Shown here: piece after piece, positions 37,614 to 48,084 of the stretch | Layout: each line of letters begins with the position of its first letter | Numbering within the stretch: the stretch's first letter is position 1 | NCBI GenBank assembly: GCA_008360955.1 | Contig: LUCM01001514.1 | Coordinates: forward strand, 462,105 to 526,104 | Reading direction: 5' to 3' | DNA from: Fasciolopsis buskii | Taxonomy: Eukaryota; Platyhelminthes; Trematoda; Plagiorchiida; Fasciolidae | DNA length: 64,000 nucleotides | The notes under the pieces: generated by a model | What the model saw: the letters and a program-made list of their open reading frames with translations, nothing else | The model's database searches: none | What the model was told of the DNA's origin: nothing | Translations under genes and position numbers: made by a program

Positions 37614-37803
37614 ATGTATGCAGTTCTTCTCTTCATTACACATTTGCTTTTGATTGTGCTCCCTGTTCCCTCTAACTCAGCAAAATGCAATATTTTATTT
37701 TTTCCTCTTGTTAACTCGAACTTCGGCGGGACACTGCTTCCGCCAAGGTTATCAGCACGCAGCATTAAGAGCAGACAGCCATTAACGTTAACTGACATTT
37801 CCG
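37614..37803 (+). CDS. Candidate first exon of a secreted protein
   Basis: An ATG opens a frame starting MYAVLLFITHLLLIVLPVPS, followed by NSAKCN. This is a textbook signal peptide: short N-region, 12-15 residue hydrophobic core, and a small residue two before the likely cleavage site (NSA-K). The frame runs 63 codons and just before its stop meets TCCG|GTATGT, a good 5' splice site in phase 1, a common phase after a signal peptide. The mature part is basic and proline/serine-rich with one cysteine. No downstream exon was recognised, so partner exons and identity are unknown. It could be chance, since an antisense frame also covers the interval. Confidence 0.3.
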
Positions 37804-38002
37804 GTATGTCGTAACGAGCGGCTTTATATCCTTTGATCAACGCAGCTTGAGTCACTGAATTATTTACGATCCACTGTCAATCGTTCTGCATATACCGAAA
37901 ATGTTACGTGAAACAATGTATCTATCAAAGTCGCAGCATTTCCAGTGGAAGTAATAATGAGCTGATCTTTTAATTTACTAAGAGCAACCTTGCTGAAGAC
38001 TG

Positions 38003-38060
38003 TTTTCCGTAGTGGTAACATCTTCCTTTCAGTTGGAAATCCCGGGTTTGATGGCGAATA
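38003..38060 (+). repeat. tRNA-like unit, possible SINE head
   Basis: TTTTCCGTAGTGGTAACATC resembles the 5' half of an animal tRNA-Val, followed by an anticodon-arm-like TTCC-TTTCAGT-TGGAA and a B-box-like CCCGGGTTTGATGG (38041-38054). It is too short and diverged to be a functional tRNA and more likely heads a SINE. No tail could be delimited. Confidence 0.35.
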
Positions 38061-41000
38061 TGCACCATCGATGCGTTCTAGTGGGAGCGGAGCTCGACTG
38101 TTGCACTACTCAAGTGTAACGTTGATCGGATGATTTGAGGTCTGTGCCTGGAAGTTGTGGTCCCAAGAGCGATCATCCAAGCATGGTAACAACGGTCCCA
38201 CACAAAATTCGTAAATTGTTGTGAGATGCACGTCGTCACTCTTGTTTCCTCTTGATATTGCTGCAACGGTTGTATTCGTGTTTGTTTGTCTTTTTAGCTA
38301 AAGCTTACGTATAACATGCGAGGGGATAAATACAAATGCATACGCCCTGGTAATCTGTAATCATAATCAAAGTGTATGTGGAATCAAATTACTCGAAAAC
38401 TTTAAGCTCCCAGTTACTTTGCAATTAGAATTCCCGGCCTAGGATTTCCTTCAATCAAAACCCGAAAAAACCGTTATTTGTTCACACTTGGGCCCGCGTA
38501 CACTGAAATGATCAAGCGCTGGTAAGAATAACAGTGATAATAATACAATTTGAGTATGCACACTAATAATTTATAATAACTGTCCGAGGGATTGAAATAA
38601 AAAATAGATTCATTGACATCTGGTGATAGGAAACTGAGTGTGCATATGTATGAGACCGTATATGTCTGTGTATGTGTGTCGGCGTACTGTTGAACGCTTC
38701 ACACAGTTCGAAATTCTTCGGTGAGAAATCAGCGAGCACACATCTTATGAGAACCCTGAAACAGTAAAATAAAAAAATATTCATTTACAGAATGAATCTT
38801 GCAATCCACACAAACAAAAACAAGGCATGCCTGCCTGTATGCAGTTCGAACCTTTTTCACCAAAGATAAAAACCAAACTTTTATGCACAATCTCAGCGGA
38901 GACTGGTGCAACAGTTAGCAAAAGCATTGAATAAATACTCTTAAGCATGTTTGGTTCTATGAAACCCGAGACTTTGTGGTCGGAGTTATTTGATAGACTT
39001 CTGCGACCAGTATCCCTAAGTTTCACTCACACGGAGTAGAGAACAAAAATAAGTACGAAGGCCTTTCGAGAGACTAGATGTGTGCCAAACTTGCGTTGTA
39101 TCGCACACATTTTGTTTTGGTTAACCTAACTAGGTGAGAACACAATTCGCGAAACCAGACCGTCCTGACTGTAATCATACCAAATTATTTAAAACTCTAA
39201 CATAAAACATGCACAGATCGATAAGAATCGGTGGTTTGGCCGGTCTATTCTTAATTGATAGAAATTAATCACGTGTGGTCCAATGAGACCATTTCGTTTC
39301 AGATAATGAGCACCAGTCACTCCACTGAATTCCGGCTGCAGTCAGCAGTTAAGTTTGGAAAACAATCCAACTTCTGTCTTTTCGTTATTGGTTACTATTC
39401 GCTACAGACAGAACGCCGGTGGGCAAGTAAGTACGCGTGTTCTAGAACAAATGTCCAAATAGAGTTGACAAATGAAGTCTTTGTGTATTGGACGAGTTGA
39501 GTGATATAAAATCTTATTGGTTGGGACTAGTTGAGACTCAGTATACAGTGACGAGCTCATTTGAAAGAAGAGTAACGAGGCTGACAAAATAATCCGGTGT
39601 CTTGTCTGTGGCGTGCATGGGTTTTCGCATTTGAGAAGACAGTCATTCCACCTTGGCGATGTATCGTTGGATGTGAAATATTCTCCTGAGATTTATTCCT
39701 AGGTTAATTTTCTAATGCTCGTCACCACGAACTATTAGTTTCAGTGTTAAAGGATCTCTGATGAAAAGTAACCGAGGAACACTGACCGTACGTTCAACGT
39801 CATCAAGTGAACTTTATGTTAAGCCCAATAAAGTAAAGAACCAATGCGTTTTAGAAAAATTTTCATAGATTTTTCTAACATTTATAGAATCGGGAATTTG
39901 TTGCTGAAAGACAACATCACGGGTAAACTCAAATGCTTTGTTTGGCGAAGACACTAGAAGATCCCTAATATAGATGAACACAGGGAAGGTAATAACACGG
40001 CGTCCTAGAATAAAGCACCCTTGTTGACAATGGAGTTTGTGATTGTCTTTGGTTTTTTGTACTGGATTCAAACAGTAGCTTCATGACTAGAAAATAAGTG
40101 ATGTCAAACAATTGGGCGCATCAAGATTCTGAAGAACGCACGAACGAAATATCGAAACAAAGGCCGCGGGATATTTGAGAAGCGCATAGCCTACTCATCC
40201 CACAGAGCTGTTCACGGATTTGGTGATCAGATCGACTAAACAGACCAAACCGTTAAGGCTAAACCTGTTGGAAATACTAAAGGTTAGTTCGTTCAGGTGC
40301 TTCCAAAGAGGGATGAGATAAGATTTCCCAGTGACTTTGAGCACAGCACAAACAAGGATCACGAGACGAAGCCGGTTTACTCGGATCGATAAATTTGACT
40401 CCATGGTAATTTGAATAACGGTAACACGACGACTCAGACAGCATTAGAACGTTGCAATAGATATTCCTTCATCAATGTGGTAACCGGTGCGGTAAGCTGG
40501 GAAACACCGCACTTGGAATTCCCCTGAGGGCAGACATTAGAGCCAGCATCGGATGAAATATTTGGATAAACAAAAATCATAAAAACGTCTGGAGTAGACA
40601 AAGGCGTCAAGAGTGTGTAAAATCTTCGTGAGTGCTGAGGAGAACAGTCATTAGAGGGAGGTATAAAGGTGGTGTTAATGGGAACCACTTTAATCTTATC
40701 ATTTGTGTATTTGATCCCATGGATTCTTGGACTCGTTTAGCGAAGCACCCATCTATTTACTTTGGCCATGGAGCGACTGAGAATATCTATTTACCCTTTA
40801 AATTCGGGATAAACTGCAGGAACTAGCGATGAAACCGTACTATCGAAACCGAAAGGAGACTCAATGAGGAAACGGAAGCTGAGGACAACGCCCGGGGCTT
40901 GGTAGGCGAATGGGCAACCTGGAAGGATGAAAACTTAAAAGAAACACCAAAAAATGGCCACATCGCCAACGGAAATGTGAGAGGAATAATTATAATTACA

Positions 41001-41506
41001 AATTCTACCCCACCCGTCGGAATGGCCAGTCCTAAATCAATGTGAGTAGAATTCTGGACAGTTGGCTATGCTGCCCATCACTGTGTCAGCGCAATACGTT
41101 ATTTCAGTACCTTCCATTGTTCTAGTTACTGGTTTATTAAGAGTTGTCTTCAAAGTTTTCCGGCGAGGTATCCGACTGCCTGATGCCAATGTACTTCTAA
41201 TTTGACTAGAGTCCATTAAGTGGAGACAGCGACCTATTTTCCATTCACCGTTTGCTTAGCGCGCCATAAGGCGCCGGAAACAAAGGCACACAGTAACCAG
41301 GTATTTGTGACTAGAACGTGACGTCTCGATGAGTGAACTCGATGCTGGACTGGTTTATAGCTGCCTGGTCCAAAAACATGGGCATGCTTCTATTGTTAGA
41401 GAAAATTAAAAACAATAAATGACTTGAAAGTAAGTACCTCATGATCTTACATATCTACTTCATCATCAACAGAATGCACCATTACATCCAAATGCTGACA
41501 CCCTTT
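38061..41506. other. No recognised gene
   Basis: About 3.4 kb without a gene I can name. Several minus-strand frames (39402-39587, 39814-40071, 40195-40404, 40434-40688) lie in succession and might be remnants of one old coding sequence broken by stops, but their peptides match nothing I know. Confidence 0.35.
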
Positions 41507-41583
41507 GGCCTCCGATGGGATTCGAACTCATGCGTGGCACCGTTTTAGCATCACGCGTAGTCTACCAACTGGGATACTATCCA
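41507..41583 (-). repeat. tRNA-derived SINE head
   Basis: On the minus strand this reads as a tRNA-like sequence: GGATAGTATCCCAGTTGGTA contains a near-canonical A box and D arm (CCCAGTTGGTAG), and GAGTTCGAATCCC is a perfect B box (41518-41530). The unit is about 77 bases long, ends GGAGGCC, and the acceptor ends do not pair well. Downstream sequence (41400-41506) ending in AATAAA-rich DNA may be its tail. I read this as a SINE head, not a working tRNA. Confidence 0.6.
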
Positions 41584-41714
41584 ACGTCGAAATATGTTTG
41601 GAATTGTTACTCGAATATCATTGATTGACCACGGAAACGGAAAAAAACGACGTCCACTAGATGGGGATCCCAGTGAATAAGCTAGTGTTCTCCCGCTTGT
41701 ACTCACGGGAATGT

Positions 41715-41787
41715 TTGGCTACTGAGACCTATGCTGCAGTTTTGATAATCTTGAGGAGTCTTTGAGTTCGAATCCCTCAGGAGCCAA
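41715..41787 (+). repeat. tRNA-like unit, 73 bases
   Basis: Starts TTGGCTACT and ends AGGAGCCAA, which pair as an acceptor stem with one mismatch. A perfect B box AGTTCGAATCC lies at 41765-41775 and a TGAG/CTCA T-stem is possible. The length is exactly tRNA-like, but the D and anticodon arms do not fold convincingly. It is probably a tRNA pseudogene or the head of a SINE. It lies 131 bases from the oppositely oriented unit at 41507-41583. Confidence 0.5.
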
Positions 41788-41949
41788 CGAATTCTCAGAA
41801 TAAGCGACACTAACCAAACCTCATTCGGTAGCAATATAAAAAGAAGAAACTTACGAGATGTAACCGGGTCAGGAGCAGTGATAAGCCAGTCTAAAATTGT
41901 TTCTTTTCCGTAGACCGCAGGGTATTGTCCAGTCGTTCCCTAGTTGGAT

Positions 41950-43262
41950 GATCACGATCATCATCATCATCATCGTTCAGCGTTAAACAGCAAGGCAAGC
42001 CTCACTGACCACTGCCTTTTCCCAGAGTTAAACGTTTAAACAAAAAGTGTGAATATCCAAGGCGAACAGGGAGTGGACCCACACAGGCGGGAAATGATAA
42101 GACGCTGCTGCAGCCAACACACGAAACACAGTATATCTGTACAAACGCACTCTTTCAATCACTCTGATTCGATAAAAAATGACGGCACGATCGCCACTGT
42201 TCACAGTTCACTGTTTATCCTTCAGTGTCTCCAGCCAGTTAGTTGACGGGTCATTTGGACCCCAACCACGAAGACATGAGACACCTACTTTACCTAAGTT
42301 TGCTGTACATTTTCTCATCCCGCGTTGCCACGTCATCTGTTGACCTCCACATGGCTTATTCCATTCCTTGGGAGGAACACAAAATAGGGCATGGTATGGT
42401 AGACGAGTGTTCGACACACGCAACACGTGACCCGACTAGCGTAGTCTACTAAATTTCATACGTCGAAACAAGCTATTTTCAGAAGTGGCACCCAATACCA
42501 GATTCCTAACCTCAATATTACTCACCCGGTCACTCCATCCAATCCGAGCCATACTACGTAAACATCGGTTGTCGAAAACCTCCAACCGACGAACATGGCC
42601 CACACGCATAATCCACGTCTCGGAACCGTACGACAGAACTGAACGCACCGCAGCACAGTACACACGACCTTTCAAATTCAGTGAAAGTGCTTCAGTCCAG
42701 CGTAAGCTGTCCGAGCCTTCGATATATGCGTGTTTACCTCCAATCCCGAGCTACCATTGTTGGACACGCAGCTACCAAGGTAGGTGAAAACGGTCCACAG
42801 TCGTTATTTCATCTCCATCCAGTATCAGGTTCGGCGCTGCTGTCGTCCAGTCTTGTAACAGCACGTTGCACTTTGAAGGTGCAAAGCACATGCCAAACCG
42901 AGCAACCGATCTCAAAAGTCTATCTAGTGCCCGTTGTGCATGGTCCGCAGACTCGGACAGGCAGACGACGTTGTCTGCGTAATCTAGGTCGCATAGCTTC
43001 CCTCCACTTCCCAGTTCCACTCCTCCATGCCGGCGATCTCCTAAAGCATCTTCCACCGCTAATGGTTTCGAATGAACTTGATAATTCACCGTATACCCTA
43101 ACGCGACCATCGGTATGCGAGTGCAATGTTCTCAACAGGTTCCATTGAACTGGGCTGAGAAGTGCTCTTATTTGTCCCATTTGCATGACCTTTAGGCAGA
43201 CAGTGCACGGAAAATTGCTAAACGATGAATTTTCCCATCTTGCCTTCACCGAGAGCACGGGG
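41950..43262 (-). pseudogene. RTE-A 3' half, copy C
   Basis: The minus strand from 43262 encodes the reverse transcriptase from just before the catalytic site to its end. It reads GSGGKLCDLDYADNVVCLSE, with YADN in place of YADD at 42970-42981, then FAPSKCNVLLQDWTTAAP and DEITTVDRFHLPW. It continues GRVYCAAVRSVLSYGSETW, RLEVFDNRCLRSMARIGWSD, and a C-terminus ending PSTNWLETLKDKQ. The 3' UTR runs to 41978 and the element ends in an ATC trinucleotide tail (41957-41974), as RTE elements end in short tandem repeats. The loss of a catalytic aspartate, a few stops and the missing 5' half make it inactive. It is the best-preserved C-terminus of this family in the window. Confidence 0.88.
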
Positions 43263-45269
43263 TTCGTGACGTCAAGGAGTCAAACAGGGGAACTGAGTTC
43301 TGTTTTAGCTGAATTAGTAAGTTGGCTGAGGTAGACACAACTGTTGGGAAAGTAATAGGCTGACGATAATATGCAGTTAAAGTGAACGAGGGCTTGATAT
43401 AAGCGGTCAAATGTGCCTTTGATATTCCGGTAGAAAATCCTTTCAAAAATGCAGCAAGCATCAGATTTCTCTCAGTTGGTCTCCATCGCTTCTGTTGGTT
43501 ATTTCATGGGTATGCGAATGAAAGGGGTACACAAACGAAAATCTTTCCACAGAATTTGCTTTTGTTCGCTCTCCTTTAAGTTTTTCAAAGGATCCAAGGT
43601 GTCCATCGTTAGAAAATTATTGCACTCTGAGATGCTTCTTTCCAATCGAGTCGCTAATTAAGGAAAGCATTGGTGGAAATTAGATGCCTGTAAATAGGAG
43701 AGACTCTACGATGAAGTACCATTCCCCGTTAGGTCCAAGCTAGACTTACTTTCACACCAAAGATGGCCGTCTTTGATTCAAAACGTCTCGTGTGTGAAAA
43801 TCTCAAATGAAAATATAGTTCGACAACGTAGGCATTCATAAGCTATGCTAAATCAAGCTAGTCATCCACTCCGTACGTCACGATCGTATTGTAAACAGAC
43901 AGCACCAAGTCACATGCCTATCTTTGATTGTTTTATTAACTCGGATAATCATGTGCTCTCTTTGTCTCTGTCTGAGAACGCATACATACGTTGGATAGAT
44001 ATTATATCGAATAGTTTTCGGTTGCTAATGTGACAAATGATTTTTAGCGATTTACTCAGACGAAAAAATGCTTTGTGCTCCACTTAAGTCACCAACTTGA
44101 CCACTGAATTGGAAAGATTCTGGTGGATGACTTTGCTGATGTGATTTACTCGCGAATTGCTTGCCGCAACGACACTGATCTATGCTCGGTTATAAGGCCT
44201 GTCTATCCGTTTTTCGAATTTGGGTGGCTTGGCTGTCAGAATTGAACTGACAAACGCGTTCCAAATGGGTGTGAGGAATGACTCTTTCAGTTCTCATAAT
44301 TGTATCCAAGACGCCATAGGTAAAATGACATGCTTGACCGCAATCGACGGCCCGCTGGAGACATTTTTTGAATATGCTGCTTACATCATCAACTCTGTAA
44401 GACGACTGAAGAAGTGCTTTCAGTTTTAGACCTACTCTTTTTCTTTGTTCTTGCCTGTTTTTTTCTCCGGCTAGCTTCACAACTCACGCTAATTCCTCAC
44501 AAGCTGGTCCCTGTTGACTACATTCTATTGTTTTGAAGAACTGAAGACATTTGATCGCATTTTCTTTCTACTTATTGACGTTAACCGTCTACAAAAATAT
44601 AATTCGGCAAACAACGTTTGTCTGTCGTACGTATTTTGGTGGTGATCAGAAATCTGCGAGTCAAGGAGCAGCTGAACACCGGCAAACATTTGTTCGAGAC
44701 TACCAGCCAATAAAGGAAGGACAAATAGTTTGTCTCTATCCGCAGTTTTAAACGAGAACAATAAACTTTCGAATATTGTCAACCACACTTAATCTGGTGC
44801 AAAATTAGTAAAGTCGTCTTTTTGCTAACAGGTTCCAATTTTTCTTCCTACGTTCTCACACTTATCCCAAATGGGAATCCACTATTTAGGAAAAAGCAAA
44901 ATTGATGAAACGCCAAAAACCGGAAAGAATTGGCATCAGCCACTGCTGAGATTCAAGGCTGATTCGGGTGATTTCGGCTTTACGAAAGCATATTTTCGTA
45001 AATTAAGTAATAATGTGAGTCATCTGTCACAGAAGTTGCTTGCACGCATCGGCACACAAAAGCACAAATATTACGATTAATGGGGTAGAGCTATAAAAAG
45101 GAAATCAGGATTAGCGGAAAGTGCTAGTCAGTCATTGTAAGGCTTCCTCGTCAGGCAAACTCCGCCACAAATCCCCTATATTCAAGTGGTTCTTTTAGAA
45201 TAAAAGAAAACCTCTCTTCATTTGGTAACGCACGTACTGTGTACTCACATAACAGTTTCATATCCCAGA
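43263..45269. other. No recognised gene
   Basis: About 2 kb of spacer. Short frames on both strands; none resembles a known protein. Confidence 0.4.
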
Positions 45270-45441
45270 GGGAGCGGCGGTGGTCAAGCGGCCAAGATCG
45301 CGGCGTTTGAAAGTGAGGGTTGCCGGTTGGAGTCCTCCTACGGTCAATCAACTTTACCACTTGGCAACCCTTTGTTGACCGGAGCCCCCTCCCGGAAAAT
45401 GATGTGCACTTTCTTTTCGTTAAAACCGAAGTAAAGATAAA
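45270..45441 (+). repeat. tRNA-derived SINE
   Basis: The head (45271-45340) resembles a tRNA-Ser or tRNA-Leu: GTGGTCAAGCGGCCAAGA is a strong A box (45280-45297) and GGTTGGAGTCCTCC a B box with one change (45325-45338), with extra bases between them suggesting a long variable arm. A tRNA-unrelated body follows, containing CTCCCGGAAAATGATGTGCA. The unit ends in an A-rich AAAGATAAAAAG tail near 45441, about 40 bases upstream of sequence leading into an RTE-B fragment. A head, body and A-rich tail is the standard SINE layout. Confidence 0.6.
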
Positions 45442-45559
45442 AAGTGTGAACATTTTTCTCTCACGATGATCTACTACTCTCGAACGGCACACGCGAAAGA
45501 ACCAAGTCGGTTTCCGACTTGGTCGGGGTTGTATCAGCCGAATCCTCTGTATGGGATAG

Positions 45560-46560
45560 GTTTTAGGATACAGACAGACATTCCATAGATCTACGATCTC
45601 CGTCATCCACAAACTGGAACCGGCATTCGATTCATATGAACGTGCCATTCTGTGGCCTTGCTCTTCACCAAACGGTATGACAGAAAAAAAGTTTCCTGTT
45701 CTCCAGTAGTTGCGTGCGGAAATCCGAAATCGAGCCCGTGTTTACGACAATCTCCCATCCAAATCCACCACGAGAAGTAAGGTTATACATGGTTGTCTTC
45801 TTTTATCTTTCCAGTTTTGTAAACGATTTTAGAAGTTATAGCACATTTATATGAGAGAAGTAACACTGATATTTGTTGAAATCGAAGATTTTTCGATTTA
45901 GCACCTGCGGATGATGCAGTGCCTGTGTGTGAAGACCAAAATCAGCGACAGGATTTCCGCAATCGTCTGAAAAAAACTGGACTTCTGTCTGGAAGACATT
46001 TCCCATCTCCGAAGCTTATAATGCTATTTCAGGAATGGATTAGCTCGAAGCCGAATCCTGCTCTCAGAAGAGAGAATTCGGATGAAATTAAGCTTACTAC
46101 TTGGTCAATTGCACCTCATGCATCCAGTGAAATGTCTTCTCACATACCGAAGGCTCGATTGGCAATCACCAATTTGAGATATATGTGGCTTGGGAACGGA
46201 ATCTGGTTATCCATCAAATATTGAGTGTACACAATAACAGGGACGTTGTTGATGCTATGCTGCCCAGAAAAATAGCTGCCGAGGGCAGAAGACGTGTAAA
46301 GAATGATGGTGTCTAACCACCGTTGTCTTCGTCGTACGCATAGAACATGTTGGGATCATTTTGTCAGTAATTTAGACGTTGGGTTCAGAAAACCGTGTCA
46401 CATAGCCCATTCAGCCGAACAGGCGTAGAATTTAAACAGATTAAGATGGTTATCCGCAATGAAAACCAAAGCAACTTAGCGCAAGACTAGCGATTGTAAG
46501 AACGCAGATGATCTGTGAAGAACAGGAAAGCCTAAATATGAGTGGATGGAAACTTTCCAA
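45560..46560 (+). pseudogene. RTE-B reverse transcriptase fragment, copy 3
   Basis: Readable segments in order are STISVIHKLEPAFDSYERAI (from about 45585), then a poorly preserved palm. These are followed by the block that relatives encode as DWIGSKPN and that reads EWISSKPNPALRREN here, then IPKARLAITNLRYMW and IWLSIKY (to 46224). In another frame NHRCLRRTHRTCWDHFVSNLD and NLNRLRWLSA follow, near 46310-46460. The catalytic YADD region is unrecognisable and stops are common. It is the most decayed of the three RTE-B pieces. Confidence 0.7.
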
Positions 46561-48084
46561 ATAAACAAATCAGACTAACCTCGCTTTCGGTTCAGAAAAG
46601 ACGTTCTTTCATCACGGGACCGTTGGAAAAGAACTGGACTGAGCTTCTTCTGGGTTCTGGGGTACCACCTAAATCAAGGAATTAGTGTTCACCGGAGTAT
46701 CCATTTATCACGGCGATGGAACACCAATAATATTTTACTATCTACTCGGTTTCAGTGTAGAGAAGTGTATATGATGACCATGAGCTTCCAAACAGAAACT
46801 GATGTTTTCTCCACTACTAGATATGCAAAGTAGTTTGTCGGTACTATGGTTACCGATGCCGTTTACTAGTGTTCCATTATTTGCAGAGGTAAACAATTGA
46901 TACGGGAGAAAATATACCATCAAATCGCTCATCCTTCGTAACGATATTCACGGAATGAACCATAATAATATTTGTCGATCTAAGCTGCGGTCAATGAGTT
47001 ATTCGAGAAGGAACATCATCTCCCGTTTTGGAGTTGCGGATTTCAGGCATAACTACAACTACGATCACACACTAGTTCCAGTCTTAAACTGGATGCACTA
47101 AGTGATACTTTCGTTGGTCGTTGATAATAGCTTACCGTAATAATGTTGATTAGTACACAGATTGCCGGCACGAACGACGTCTTGTTGTGGCAGACCAGAC
47201 AGCCTGTTCTTGATATGCGTTATGTGAAACCATTTTCTGTCCTGAATCTCCATAATCGCTTGTGCAAACACAGTGACAGTTATCAAGAGAGAACCCAACT
47301 AGTCTACCGCAATAAACCAAGTTGAACCAAGCAATGTTCTGCACTAATTTATCACAGTCATCCAAATTGTCATAAAGACAATTCTTTCTGTTCCAAAGCA
47401 AATAGTTCATCCTAGAACTTTATTTTGAAACTTACACAGCATACGAAAGTATTCGAAAAATTAACAACGCCCCACAATCGCTTCATTTCTGCTCAGAATT
47501 TATGCACGCGCACGTAATAAGCCAAATGTTGTTGGTCATGAAGACCGTATGGTTTGCATCCACGTCCCCATTTGGGGCGGAGGGATGAACATGATCACCT
47601 CGGGGGTCACTGATTGTGAATGGCAATCTCCTGTCACCCAGGATCATAACCACGAAAAGTCTCCTGGATACGTACTGAGTGTGATGGAAATGGCCTTCGG
47701 AAGTGTCAGAGCGAATATGGCACCCGAGTGAATGCGATCATTGAGATATCAGCCAAGGAGGTTAGGGGTTTAACAGGTGTATTCACCCTCGCAAGATTAC
47801 TACATATCGGGACTTCAAGTCTCGTGGTCATATTTACCAGCGTGCCTTGATAGTGCAATAGACTTTTGGACAGAATGGCGTTTGTCATCTACTGACGGCA
47901 CTGATAACGCTCAGACTTCCGCCAGGTAGAGGCTGTGGATGGTTTGAAACATTCTTAATTGAATCAGCTGATCATCTGAAGTACACTTCCTCTGAAGCGA
48001 CCAGAAAATAATAATAGGCTGTCATCCATACCAGTAATTCCGAATATTGTGTAATTTACGCCAAATGCCAGAGCGATTTGAGAT
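46561..48084. other. No recognised gene
   Basis: Spacer with short frames only, except a C- and G-rich patch at 47550-47760 whose plus-strand frame (47549-47731) resembles no known family. Confidence 0.4.

Noticed and set aside
41715..41787. A functional tRNA gene.
   Set aside because: Ends pair and the length fits, but the D and anticodon arms do not fold well; a SINE head or pseudogene is more likely.
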